Shown here: piece after piece, positions 26,274 through 34,900 of the stretch
Layout of the letters: each line of letters opens with the position of its first letter
How positions within the stretch are numbered: the first letter of the stretch is position 1
Assembly: GCF_000813425.1 (NCBI RefSeq)
Contig: NZ_JWIB01000005.1
Location: forward strand, 1-64,000
Direction of reading: 5' to 3'
DNA from: Sporosarcina sp. ZBG7A
Lineage (GTDB): Bacteria > Bacillota > Bacilli > Bacillales_A > Planococcaceae
Length of the DNA stretch: 64,000 nt
Translations under genes and position numbers: made by a program
Notes under the pieces: model-generated
Told to the model about the DNA's origin: nothing
Database searches by the model: none
The model's input: the letters and a program-made list of their open reading frames with translations, nothing else

Positions 26274-26849
26274 TCAACATGTAATTTCAACCCATCCTGT
26301 TTCATCCAGAAAGTCTTCTCTCGACAAACTACAGCCAGTTATAAATTGGCGATATGCGGTAATCGTACCATCGTGCGAAACTACATAAATTTTATTTCTT
26401 TTCAACAACTTCAAACTCGCTATAAATTCGTGAGCAATCTTATTGTATTCACTTTCCGGCATAGTATTAATACCTTCGCGCCATAATAAAGAAGACACAT
26501 TTTTATCAAGTTCTAGGTCCGGATAATCTGTTTTTATTGTTTCTAAATCAATAATTTCATCACAAGGCAATGTCTTTCCATTTGTACGCACAGGGAATAT
26601 TCGTGGAGAAACTAATGGACTTACAATCTTACGACAGTCAATATTCTTAGTCCAAATCTGTGCAGTTTCTAAGGTTCTTCTTATAGGGCTAATAAAAATA
26701 ATATCCTCATCCGTTAGAAGGAACTTTTTTCTTAACATCTTCGCTTGATTTATTCCTTTTACTGTTAATGAAGGATCCTTTAAGTGCAAGCTATTTGGTA
26801 TGTCTAGTGTGTGTTCACCTTGGCCATGACGAATAAATATCAACTCCAC
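26274..26849 (-). CDS. Histidine phosphatase family protein
   Basis: A 191-residue phosphoglycerate-mutase-like protein. The phosphohistidine motif is IRHGQGEH (H8) and the second histidine lies in VVSHDGTI; SPIRRTLETA supplies the arginine clamp. Substrates in this superfamily range from sugar phosphates to nucleotides and cannot be read from sequence. The start is GTG 26849, because GGTGGTGATC (nine of ten bases of the anti-16S complement) lies 2 nt before it. An ATG at 26867 has no ribosome binding site. Confidence 0.85.
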   Translation of the reverse strand: MELIFIRHGQGEHTLDIPNSLHLKDPSLTVKGINQAKMLRKKFLLTDEDIIFISPIRRTLETAQIWTKNIDCRKIVSPLVSPRIFPVRTNGKTLPCDEIIDLETIKTDYPDLELDKNVSSLLWREGINTMPESEYNKIAHEFIASLKLLKRNKIYVVSHDGTITAYRQFITGCSLSREDFLDETGWVEITC

Positions 26850-26938
26850 TTGATCACCACCACTCATTGTTACAATTTAAAATAAATTGTTCATATCTTA
26901 GCTTATGTCCCTTAACTGCCTCGTTTGCCGTATTTAAA

Positions 26939-27718
26939 TTATCTACCTGCATACCCACCTTCAGATTTGATGACTTGACCTGTAATCCACTCCGACTCAT
27001 CACTAGCTAAAAATCTTATTAATTTTGCGGCATCCTCCGGTTGTCCAACACGCCCTGTAGGGAAGAAGTGTGATAATGAACCTTTTAATTCTTTATCCAT
27101 CCAGCCTGAATCAGTTGGCCCTGGGTCAATTGAATTGACGGTAATACCTATGGGGGCGAGTCCTACTGATAATGGTTCAGTTATTGCAATTAGCATACCT
27201 TTCGAAGCAATATAGGCTAGATTATTGGGGTCTGGCCCTTTTGAGACAAAATTGATAATTCTTCCACCACTTTTACTGGGAAAAGCCATCTCAAACCTTT
27301 TAGCAAATTCCGTGCTTAGTAGAATTGTTCCACTGTTGTTTATCTGATAATGTCTATCAAGAACTTCTGCATTCATGGTACGGAAGTTAACTGATTTTTG
27401 ATAGGTGGCATTGTTTACTAACACACTTGCCGTACCAAGAGTCTTTTCAGTACAATTTAAAATCTTTGTTGGTGCTTCTGGTTCTGACAAATCAGCCTCC
27501 ATATGATGGCACCGTACTCCAAAATCTTTTATCTTGTTACGTAATACATATGGATAATCTTCTTCTGCACCATTACCTTCATTTTTGTCATAATCGCTCC
27601 AATGGGTAAAAAATATATCTGCACCTGCTTCTGCAAGCATTAAACAAATTGCAGAGCCAATACCTTGAGAACGACTTGCACCAGTTACAATTGCTATTTT
27701 CCCATTTAAAATGCCCAT
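26939..27718 (-). CDS. Short-chain dehydrogenase/reductase
   Basis: A 259-residue classical SDR. The cofactor loop is TGASRSQGIG (residues 12-21), followed by NNAT. The catalytic pair is YIASK (Y169, K173). The catalytic serine is probably S159 in NFVSKGPDPNN, but its spacing to Y169 is about three residues shorter than usual. The end ITGQVIKSEGGYAGR is FabG-like. Substrate unknown. The ATG follows GGGGAGGAAAAT. Single-gene unit at the end of the island. Confidence 0.88.
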   Translation of the reverse strand: MGILNGKIAIVTGASRSQGIGSAICLMLAEAGADIFFTHWSDYDKNEGNGAEEDYPYVLRNKIKDFGVRCHHMEADLSEPEAPTKILNCTEKTLGTASVLVNNATYQKSVNFRTMNAEVLDRHYQINNSGTILLSTEFAKRFEMAFPSKSGGRIINFVSKGPDPNNLAYIASKGMLIAITEPLSVGLAPIGITVNSIDPGPTDSGWMDKELKGSLSHFFPTGRVGQPEDAAKLIRFLASDESEWITGQVIKSEGGYAGR

Positions 27719-27763
27719 ATTTTCCTCCCCATCTTTGTTCCGAAAACTATTTGTCTCTTTTAC

Positions 27764-28112
27764 TCAAAAGGCGCAGGTACATTTTTCAGATTCCCCGCCG
27801 ATGATGGAGCAAGACAATTTCCACTGATTATATTTTTGCGGGTTATTGAAAAAATCAACGTAATTGTATCTTCCAATTAAGTCAATTGTCTTCTCAGTTT
27901 CACTAAATTCGAGTACAAACATTTCTCCACGCTTGCCTGAGTCCGAAGCGGTATCAATAATAGCTATTCGATTTCCCCCCCAGTTGAACAACACTTTCTC
28001 CAATCGGAAAATCTAAAGGCGGTGGGAAGTCAGATTGAAAAGATGGAACTGGTTTTAAAGCAATTATTATTAAACATATTAATATAATGTTTTTATTTTG
28101 TTTATCGACCAT
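27764..28112 (-). pseudogene. Frameshifted small exported/membrane protein
   Basis: Two frames join at a run of seven G's (27975-27981, minus strand). Frame 1 starts at ATG 28112 after GAGGGATGTTG and reads MVDKQNKNIILICLIIIALK, a signal/anchor-like segment, up to FPIGESVVQLGG. Frame 2 continues NRIAIIDTASDSGKRGEMF to ESEKCTCAF. Removing one G restores a continuous protein of about 115 residues. It is a recent frameshift, a phase-variable tract, or a sequencing error. Function unknown. Confidence 0.65.
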
Positions 28113-28144
28113 CAACATCCCTCTTTTGATCAATTCTCTTTGTC

Positions 28145-28168
28145 AATCTTGCCCTGTTTGCTGAAATT
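28145..28168. repeat. Island motif, copy 5
   Basis: AATCTTGCCCTGTTTGCTGA then AATT, upstream of the frameshifted gene. The rest of 28169-28398 is AT-rich and holds no other recognisable feature except a short palindrome at 28353-28384. Confidence 0.45.
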
Positions 28169-28398
28169 AGTATTCTTCATATCCATTAAATTGTATCAAA
28201 TTTCCACTTCCATTATTGCACTTTTTTCAAAATAATCAATTTCCGTTGCAAATGCTCAAACTTTAAAACTACATAACTAACTGTGCTGCTAAACATTCCA
28301 GGCGAAGACTTTTTGAAGGATAGAATTTCAACAACTTGTATAGATGCTCTTTCTGATATGCATGCTGATAACTATGTATATCAGAATGGAGAGTTATT

Positions 28399-28719
28399 AT
28401 GCTGAAAAGCTCTGTTTCAGTTGGTACGAATCGATTGCTTTGGGTATTGTTAGGCTTGTCTATTTTTGACGCTTTTGCAACCGATTTCGGATTACGTTTT
28501 GAGCTGATTGTGGAAGCAAATCTAATGATGGATTATGTATATGAAAGTAGTGTTATTGGATTTTACTTTGTGAAGCTCAGCCTTCCAATTAGCCTATTTA
28601 CTCTTCAATCGGTAGTTGCTCGTTCTAGATTCGTGCAAAGACTCCTCCAATTTACCATTGGTCTTTACGCCGTAATATCTGGGTTGCATGTTTTTTGGTT
28701 AGTGCTTCAATTTTCATAA
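28399..28719 (+). CDS. DUF5658-type membrane protein
   Basis: A 106-residue protein with about three hydrophobic segments. The N-terminal pattern FDAFATDFGLR...EANLMMDYVY matches the small DUF5658 group in which a conserved D and an EAN(P)LM motif sit at helix ends. The ATG follows GGAGAGTTATT. Function of the family is unknown. It lies 80 nt upstream of the ribosomal-protection GTPase and may be in the same transcript, though the next gene has its own leader. Confidence 0.7.
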   Translation: MLKSSVSVGTNRLLWVLLGLSIFDAFATDFGLRFELIVEANLMMDYVYESSVIGFYFVKLSLPISLFTLQSVVARSRFVQRLLQFTIGLYAVISGLHVFWLVLQFS

Positions 28720-28799
28720 AGAATTTCCCTTATTTCATCTAAAATCGTGTTGGTGCTATACTGTCAGTACAACGACTTTGGGAAATGGCGGGTACATAG

Positions 28800-30752
28800 A
28801 TGAAACAAACAATAGGAATTCTCGCACATGTGGATGCGGGGAAAACGACATTTTCAGAACAACTTCTTTTCTTGACGAAACAGATACGGGAACGTGGTCG
28901 TGTGGATCATCAAGATACTTTTTTAGATAATCATTCGATTGAACGCGCTCGAGGAATTACTGTGTTTGCAGAACAGGCAGAGATTGAATATGAGGGTAGC
29001 TCATTTACACTAATCGATACTCCAGGTCATGCCGACTTCTCCCCTGAAATGGAGCGGGCAGTACAAGTAATGGACGCAGCGATTGTATTAGTTAGCGCTG
29101 TTGACGGTGTCCAAGGTCATACAGAAAGAGTCTGGCAATTGCTGAGAGATGCTAAGGTTCCTACATTTTTGTTCATTAACAAGACAGATCGTGAAACAGC
29201 TAATGCAGCTGCTGTTATGGTCGACCTTCAGGAATCGTTGTCTGCAGATTGTTTTGACCTGGGTCAGATTGATAATGATGGAACGATGTCAGAAGAATTG
29301 GCAGAGTGGCTTGCGGAGCGTGATGACTCTTTACTGGACCGCTATTTGGAATCAGGTTACGATGCAGATTATTGGATGAAGACGTTGAAACTCCTTGTAC
29401 AGAACGGAAAAGTTTTTCCAAGCGGACAAGGATCTGCATTGAAGGACATTGGCATCGATTCTTTCTTTTCTACATTTGTAACTCTCATAGATCGACCAGA
29501 AACGGATAACGATAGTAAGCCATTTACTGCATCTGTATATAAGATTCGCCATGACGAGAATGGTCAACGCATCACGTTTCTAAAAATTTCAAGCGGTACT
29601 CTTCATGTGCGTGACGAATTGATGGTTGGTGGTCTGATTGAAAAGGTTACACAAATCAGGATATATAGCGGTACTAAATTCATCCCAATCCCCGAAGCAA
29701 CTGGAGGAGATTTAGTCGCTGTAACAGGTCTGACGAATGCATCTGCTGGAGACACGATTGGTCTCGAAGACGAACGTAATCCATACAGTTCGAAACCTGC
29801 ACTTAAAGCCGCTGTCCAGTATGATCCCTCCTATTCCAGTAAAGACGTGTGGAACGTGTTCAACATGCTCGATGCTGAAGATCCAACATTACATGCAGTA
29901 TGGAATGAGCATAGCCAAGAAATCGAAATCCGGGTCATGGGTGTAATCCAGCTTGAAGTGTTGCAACATATTGTACAAGAGCGGTTCAATATGAAGGTTA
30001 CTTTCGGAACTCCTACCATTCTTTATAAAGAAACGATTGCTTCGACGGTTACTGGATACGGTCATTTCGAACCGTTAAAACATTATGCCGAAGTGCACGT
30101 GAAAATGGAACCTGCTGAGCGCGGTTCTGGCATTCACTTTAGGTCACTTTGCCATACGGATGCCCTTACTCCTGGACATCAACGTGTCATTGAAAAGCAT
30201 TTATTTGAACGCGACCATCACGGGATTTTAACGGGTTCCCCGCTTACCGATATTTCAGTCACGTTATTAACGGGGCGTTCCCATAATGAGCATACCTCTG
30301 GCGGTGATTTCAGAGAATCCCTGTTCCGCGCACTCCGACAAGGGTTGGAGCAAGCAGAAAACCTACTACTTGAGCCTTACTACTCTTTTAAGATGAAAAT
30401 CGATAGTGACTACATTGGACGAGCATTGACGGATATACAAACGGCTCATGGAAGTTTTCATGCACCTGAAACTTCAGGCAACCACACGACTGTCACTGGA
30501 CGTGTCCCTGTTGCAACCTTCATGAATTACAGTAAGGAATTCGCTTCCTACACTGGAGGCAAAGGAGTTCTTATTCTGACGTTGGATGGATATGGCCCAT
30601 GTCATAATCCAGTACAAGTGATAGAAAGGATCGAGTACGACAAATCGGCTGATCCGGAATACTCGTCTTCATCGGTGTTTTGTGCAAAAGGCAAAGGGTA
30701 CGTGGTCCCCTGGCAAGAAGCTAAAGCTGCCATGCATTGTGAAGTTGAGTAG
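28800..30752 (+). CDS. TetM-like ribosomal-protection GTPase
   Basis: A 650-residue EF-G relative of tetracycline-resistance ribosomal-protection size (TetM is 639). GTPase motifs are G1 AHVDAGKTT (9-17), G2 RGIT (51-54), G3 DTPGHAD (73-79) and G4 NKTD (127-130). Domain II, an EF-G domain III-like part (QLEVLQHIVQERFNMKV), domain IV with LLEPYYSFKM and a C-terminal tail follow in the RPP order. Family members release tetracycline from the ribosome. Chromosomal copies in environmental Bacillales may be intrinsic and only weakly protective. The ribosome binding site (GGCGGG) is modest. The gene sits between the cassette-like island and the IS1182 remnant. Confidence 0.82.
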   Translation: MKQTIGILAHVDAGKTTFSEQLLFLTKQIRERGRVDHQDTFLDNHSIERARGITVFAEQAEIEYEGSSFTLIDTPGHADFSPEMERAVQVMDAAIVLVSAVDGVQGHTERVWQLLRDAKVPTFLFINKTDRETANAAAVMVDLQESLSADCFDLGQIDNDGTMSEELAEWLAERDDSLLDRYLESGYDADYWMKTLKLLVQNGKVFPSGQGSALKDIGIDSFFSTFVTLIDRPETDNDSKPFTASVYKIRHDENGQRITFLKISSGTLHVRDELMVGGLIEKVTQIRIYSGTKFIPIPEATGGDLVAVTGLTNASAGDTIGLEDERNPYSSKPALKAAVQYDPSYSSKDVWNVFNMLDAEDPTLHAVWNEHSQEIEIRVMGVIQLEVLQHIVQERFNMKVTFGTPTILYKETIASTVTGYGHFEPLKHYAEVHVKMEPAERGSGIHFRSLCHTDALTPGHQRVIEKHLFERDHHGILTGSPLTDISVTLLTGRSHNEHTSGGDFRESLFRALRQGLEQAENLLLEPYYSFKMKIDSDYIGRALTDIQTAHGSFHAPETSGNHTTVTGRVPVATFMNYSKEFASYTGGKGVLILTLDGYGPCHNPVQVIERIEYDKSADPEYSSSSVFCAKGKGYVVPWQEAKAAMHCEVE

Positions 30753-30767
30753 AAAGGAAGATTTTTC

Positions 30768-31337
30768 ATGAAACGAGTAATTGTTACTGGCTATAAACCC
30801 CATGAACTTGGTATTTTCGATGCGAAGCATCCTGGGATCAATATTATAAAAAAAGCATTGGCAGATAGACTCGAAGGACTTGTTGAAAACGGACTGGAAT
30901 GGGTCATTATTAGTGGTCAGCCTGGGTGTGAAACCTGGGCTGGACAAGTTGTGGATGATTTGAGAGATACTTTTCCTAGTCTTCAACTCGCACTCATTAC
31001 CCCTTTTTTAGAGCAGGATAAAAACTGGAATGATGCGAAAAAGCAAGATTATGAAGAACTCCAGCTCATAGCGGATTATCAAGTGAGTTTGACGAAACGC
31101 CCATATGAAGCACCCTGGCAATTCATCGAGAGGGATAAATTTTTACTAAGAAATTCAGATGGATTGCTCGTAGTTTACGACGAAGAAAACGATGGCTCGC
31201 CGAAGTTTATGAAGCGCATGGCCGAAAAGTTTGCCGAGAAGCAGTCGTATGAAGTCTTAACGATTACTGCAGATGATTTACAACTGATTGCAGAAGACAT
31301 CCAACGTGCGGAACAAGATTCCTTTATGGAATTTTGA
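30768..31337 (+). CDS. ypsA: YpsA-family SLOG protein (DUF1273)
   Basis: A 189-residue Rossmann-like protein of the SLOG superfamily, with ISGQPGCETWAGQVV (nucleotide-ligand loop) and the typical start RVIVTGYKPHELGIF. B. subtilis YpsA influences cell division and oxidative-stress response; its ligand is unknown. The ATG follows AAAGGAAG. It lies 15 nt after the RPP gene, so the two are probably co-transcribed, which is not the usual ypsA-gpsB context. Confidence 0.9.
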   Translation: MKRVIVTGYKPHELGIFDAKHPGINIIKKALADRLEGLVENGLEWVIISGQPGCETWAGQVVDDLRDTFPSLQLALITPFLEQDKNWNDAKKQDYEELQLIADYQVSLTKRPYEAPWQFIERDKFLLRNSDGLLVVYDEENDGSPKFMKRMAEKFAEKQSYEVLTITADDLQLIAEDIQRAEQDSFMEF

Positions 31338-31471
31338 CAAGCAAGTTGTATCATTTTTAAACAGAGAAAAGGCAAAGCGCATAAGCACTCTGCCTCAGAA
31401 TGTAGACAAACTCTAGCAAACATGGGGATTGCCTGTAGTTTTTTCTTTTACAATAGAATTAACTATGAAAA

Positions 31472-31720
31472 GTTGATTTCCACTGCGAGCGGACGCTTTC
31501 CGAGGGGCTTGCTCTCAGCCAATCGAACAACGAAGAGTTCGATTTGCCGTATTTTAGCGCACTTTGCTGAAATTAAGGCAGCACTCATCTCCCTCGCTTT
31601 GCTCAGTCCAGGGCCTTCGAAAACACGTGCTCCTAACGCTTCGCTTTTACTCGCAAAAGCTGTTCTTCGTCACAGCTTTCACTGATCCCTCCGGAGTAGC
31701 CGCTCTCCGCTACAATCAAC
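31472..31720 (-). repeat. Dispersed repeat copy R3 (long form with extra segment)
   Basis: Begins GTTGATTTCC and ends CTACAATCAAC, 249 bp. It is nearly identical to the reverse complement of R2 and inverted relative to R4. Confidence 0.85.
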
Positions 31721-32153
31721 AGTATCTTCCAACTATCAAATGAGGTAATGGCAATGATGACGAAAAAACAAATCAAAGAACGGGAACAGATGGAGCTGCT
31801 TACAATCTAACTGTTAGTTCCGCAAGACAATCTGGTCCGTAAATTAGAGGCAGCAATTAATTTCCCTTCATTTATCCATTGGTTGGAGATTTATATTCCC
31901 TATTAAGGAGACCTATCATAGATCCTGTTGTACTCAATAAAATGTCAATCATTCAATGCCCTAAGCCCTCTTAGGATTGTCAACGCATACCATACTTCTC
32001 CTTGGCATCGACAAGGACTCGTTCACTGACTCTTTACATTTCAAATTGGCTTCTCAAGTCTTCTGTTACATCTAGTTAGTCTTGCCAACTGGAAATGAAG
32101 CCCCACAATTGCATTCTTTGCTTGTATGATGTGAATGTGTCATAGGACATTCA

Positions 32154-32332
32154 GTTGATTGAAGTGCAGGACGGCGACTCCTGGGGATCAGCGAAAGCTG
32201 TCACGAAGAACAGCTTTTGCGAGTAAAAGCGAAGCGTTAGGAGCACGTGTTTTCGAAGACCCCGCAGAAGCAAAGCGACGAGGAGGCTGAGGGCAAGCCC
32301 CCGGAAAGCGCCCGTCCGGAACGGAAATCAAC
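32154..32332 (+). repeat. Dispersed repeat copy R4 (long form)
   Basis: 179 bp from GTTGATTGAAG to GGAAATCAAC. Contains GGCGACTCC and the AACAGCTTTTGCGAGTAAAA segment that is absent from the short form R5. Confidence 0.85.
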
Positions 32333-32371
32333 GGCCTGTTACCATTGATTTTCAGAGTCAACGATGCAAAA

Positions 32372-32416
32372 AGACAAAAGGGATGGAAATCAGCTCGATT
32401 CCCATCTCTTTTGTCT
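32372..32416. terminator. Hairpin downstream of ctaB
   Basis: About 18 paired bases (AGACAAAAGGGATGG with CCATCTCTTTTGTCT). A second hairpin with stem AAGGCAGAGCGC lies at 32424-32452, directly after ctaB, and is the more likely terminator of that gene. Confidence 0.6.
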
Positions 32417-32463
32417 AGAGTTTAAGGCAGAGCGCATATGCACTTTGCCTTTTCTTTGTTTAA

Positions 32464-33378
32464 TTACAGAATTGAAGTAGTCATAAGGATCATGGACATG
32501 AAGAAAATGGTCATGTAATTCACGGAGTATAGGAACATCCATTGTGCCCATTTGTAATCATTTTTCATGAATAATCCCGCTAGAGCAAGGATGAAGAAAC
32601 CGATGTTCATAGCGGTCGTTAACAACATGAATCCTGTACCGAAGGCTGCCAAGAAAAATGGTAATGGCAACAAACATGCAGTATAGACGATAGACTGACG
32701 CTTGGTCATAGGAATTCCTTTAACCACCGGGAGCATCGCAACTCCTGCAGCACGATATTCATCCACTTTCTTTATAGCGATTGCGAATGTGTGAGGCATT
32801 TGCCAAATGAACAACACAATTGCCAAAACAATCGGTACCATGTGATAAGACGGTCCTACTGCTGCCCATCCGATAAGTGGAGTGACTGCGCCTGACACAC
32901 TCCCGATAACTGTATTGAGTGTGTACTTCCGTTTAGACCACATCGTATATAAGACGACATACGTAAACCAGCCTATAAACCCATAAATTGCAGCGCCTGG
33001 TGCAGCAGCATATAACAGGATTACACCTAATACAGACAACCCAATCCCAATTTTAAGGATGGTAGCCATAGAGATATTGCCGGTTACTGTAGGTCGTTTT
33101 TGTGTACGTGCCATTACCCGATCCAGGTCAACTTCGTACCAGTTATTTAGCGTAAGTGCCCCCGCCATTAGCATCGTGCTACCTGCCATCGTTAAGAAGA
33201 AAAGTGACATATATTCCGCAAATGTACCACCATAGAAATAGATAGCAAGCCAGAATCCTGCAAAAACAGGAAGAATATTCGCTATTAACACAGGGCCTTT
33301 AAATAAATATTTTAAATCACTAGCAAGCGTCGACGCATGCTGTTCTTTTTCGAGCGTTCGCTCCATTGTTTTTTGCAT
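32464..33378 (-). CDS. ctaB: Protohaem IX farnesyltransferase
   Basis: Converts haem B to haem O on the way to haem A for cytochrome oxidases. A UbiA-family membrane protein of 304 residues with about nine hydrophobic segments. The Mg-prenyl-diphosphate motif is NNWYEVDLDRVMARTQKRP, and the second motif is KKVDEYRAAGVAMLPVVKG. The start is the ATG at 33378, after AAAGGATGCGACTTT; the reading from 33432 has no ribosome binding site. It stands alone, not in a cta operon, so a second copy elsewhere is possible. Confidence 0.92.
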   Translation of the reverse strand: MQKTMERTLEKEQHASTLASDLKYLFKGPVLIANILPVFAGFWLAIYFYGGTFAEYMSLFFLTMAGSTMLMAGALTLNNWYEVDLDRVMARTQKRPTVTGNISMATILKIGIGLSVLGVILLYAAAPGAAIYGFIGWFTYVVLYTMWSKRKYTLNTVIGSVSGAVTPLIGWAAVGPSYHMVPIVLAIVLFIWQMPHTFAIAIKKVDEYRAAGVAMLPVVKGIPMTKRQSIVYTACLLPLPFFLAAFGTGFMLLTTAMNIGFFILALAGLFMKNDYKWAQWMFLYSVNYMTIFFMSMILMTTSIL

Positions 33379-33546
33379 AAAGTCGCATCCTTTAAAGAAT
33401 GATAAGAAGTTAGAAGACAATATTTCCTTCATACTACTATATCACCTTTTGGACAGAAACAGTAAGACATGAATTGAAGAAAATGTGACATTTCTCTATA
33501 ACCCTGTATCTTTCAACGGTATGCAATATCTTCCAGATTTGTTTAG

Positions 33547-34173
33547 TTAACGAAAACTATACGTTACAGTAACAGTCGCTTGTATTTCTAATGTTCCCGG
33601 CTCAATTCGAGGAGCCGAGCTCATTTTTGCCATTTGAACAGCGAATGGTCTCGCTTCACTTTGTACACCTTCTTGAATAGTTACAGGTACAAGATTCAGT
33701 ACAACGTCAGCCGCTTGTGCAAGCGCTTGAGCATGTGCTTGAGCATTTCCAACCGCTTTACTTAATGCCTGTTCATAAAGATCTGATGAATTTTCGATTC
33801 CGAATTGAATTGAAGAAACATCAGTTGCACCTGACTGTACCGCAGCGTCGATGACTTCCCCAACAGTCGAAATATTTTTCACAGTTACACGGAGCTGATG
33901 CTGCACTTCGTAATTTCGAAAACGTTGTTGACCGTCGATGTAATCATATTGGGGAGATACTGTATAAGATAAGGTCTGAATTTCGTTGTCCTGTATTCCT
34001 AATGTGGAAAGTCGATCAATTACTGACTGCGATCGTTTAGTATTCTCGGCTTGGGCATCAGCTAATTGTTCTGAATGCGTTGTAATTCCAAGCTGGACCG
34101 TGACTAAATCAGGTTTTCCCGTTACATTGCCAGTTCCTGTTACAATCATCGTCTGACGTTGTTGCTCACTCAT
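33547..34173 (-). CDS. SIMPL-domain protein (DUF541)
   Basis: A 208-residue SIMPL-domain protein with the typical strand VTGTGNVTGKPDLVTVQLGI and the long middle helices. There is no signal peptide, unlike the periplasmic members, so it is cytosolic or peripheral. B. subtilis YmaE/other SIMPL proteins have no settled role. The ATG follows AAAGGATG. It is divergent from tspO. Confidence 0.85.
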   Translation of the reverse strand: MSEQQRQTMIVTGTGNVTGKPDLVTVQLGITTHSEQLADAQAENTKRSQSVIDRLSTLGIQDNEIQTLSYTVSPQYDYIDGQQRFRNYEVQHQLRVTVKNISTVGEVIDAAVQSGATDVSSIQFGIENSSDLYEQALSKAVGNAQAHAQALAQAADVVLNLVPVTIQEGVQSEARPFAVQMAKMSSAPRIEPGTLEIQATVTVTYSFR

Positions 34174-34303
34174 GTCTTTTCATCCTTTCCATGTCTTCGC
34201 ATACCTGTTTTCTGTGTTCATCTATTCTATTCAACTCTGTTGAAATCCATTTTCCCGATTCGATTCAGGGAATAAGAAAAATAATTGAAAGGAGTCGTTA
34301 AAA

Positions 34304-34798
34304 TTGAAAAACACTACTACTGTTGCACCCACAGATTGGGGTAAATTAGCGCGAAATATTTTAGTTCCCGTAATTGGAGGATCAATAACTGGTTGGCTAT
34401 CGAATCGAAATACTCAAAAGCAGTATTCTCAACTGAAAAAACCGTCGTTCAGCCCGCCCCCTTCTGTATTTCCAATCGCATGGACTACTTTATATGGAGT
34501 GATGGGCTATGCCAAATATCGCGCTGAACAACATTCAATTCCTAGGGAAAAAAGAAAGGTGCTGACTCCCTATGAGCTACAATTAGGTCTTAACTATATT
34601 TGGTCCTTTCTCTTCTTCAAATGGAACTTGCGTGGAACTGCTCTTATTGAAATGACAGCTTTGTTTGCCATGATTTCGTTAACCGCTTATGAATTCAACA
34701 AGGTTGACAAAATGTCAGGGAAATTACTCGTTCCTTATATGGGCTGGGTTTCGTTTGCATGGGCTCTAAATTATTCAATTTGGAAACTGAACAAATAA
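34304..34798 (+). CDS. tspO: TspO/MBR-family membrane protein
   Basis: A 164-residue five-helix membrane protein. The family motifs KPSFSPPPSVFPIAWTTLYG and WSFLFFKWNLRGTALIEM are clear. TspO proteins bind porphyrins and may catalyse photo-oxidative porphyrin breakdown. The start is TTG, preceded by AAAGGAG with 8-nt spacing. It lies close to ctaB, which also handles haem, although not in the same operon. Confidence 0.9.
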   Translation: MKNTTTVAPTDWGKLARNILVPVIGGSITGWLSNRNTQKQYSQLKKPSFSPPPSVFPIAWTTLYGVMGYAKYRAEQHSIPREKRKVLTPYELQLGLNYIWSFLFFKWNLRGTALIEMTALFAMISLTAYEFNKVDKMSGKLLVPYMGWVSFAWALNYSIWKLNK

Positions 34799-34900
34799 TG
34801 AATACAAGCTTTTTCATCTTGTAGGATAGGTCCCCTTCATTTTTGGGTATAGAACGCATAAGACAACTGCACTCATTATTGAAAACAAGGAGTTATGCTT

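Larger units (their letters stand above)
31395..32340. mobile_element. Decayed IS1182-type element, right copy (inverted relative to the left copy)
   Basis: 31754-31890 on the + strand encodes the transposase start (MTKKQIKEREQMELLTI, stop, LLVPQDNLVRKLEAAINF) with in-frame stops. About 31940-32050 on the minus strand encodes the tail (VDAKEKYGMR). The middle of the gene is gone and the two ends face each other. Dispersed-repeat copies R3 and R4 flank this core as inverted repeats. The block from about 31397 to 32240 is the reverse complement of 1-778 with scattered differences, so both copies share the same rearranged junction. Not functional. Confidence 0.75.

Noticed and set aside
31338-31760. 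Functional transposase gene
   Set aside because: Only the first ~60 codons and a short tail remain, with in-frame stops and opposite orientation.
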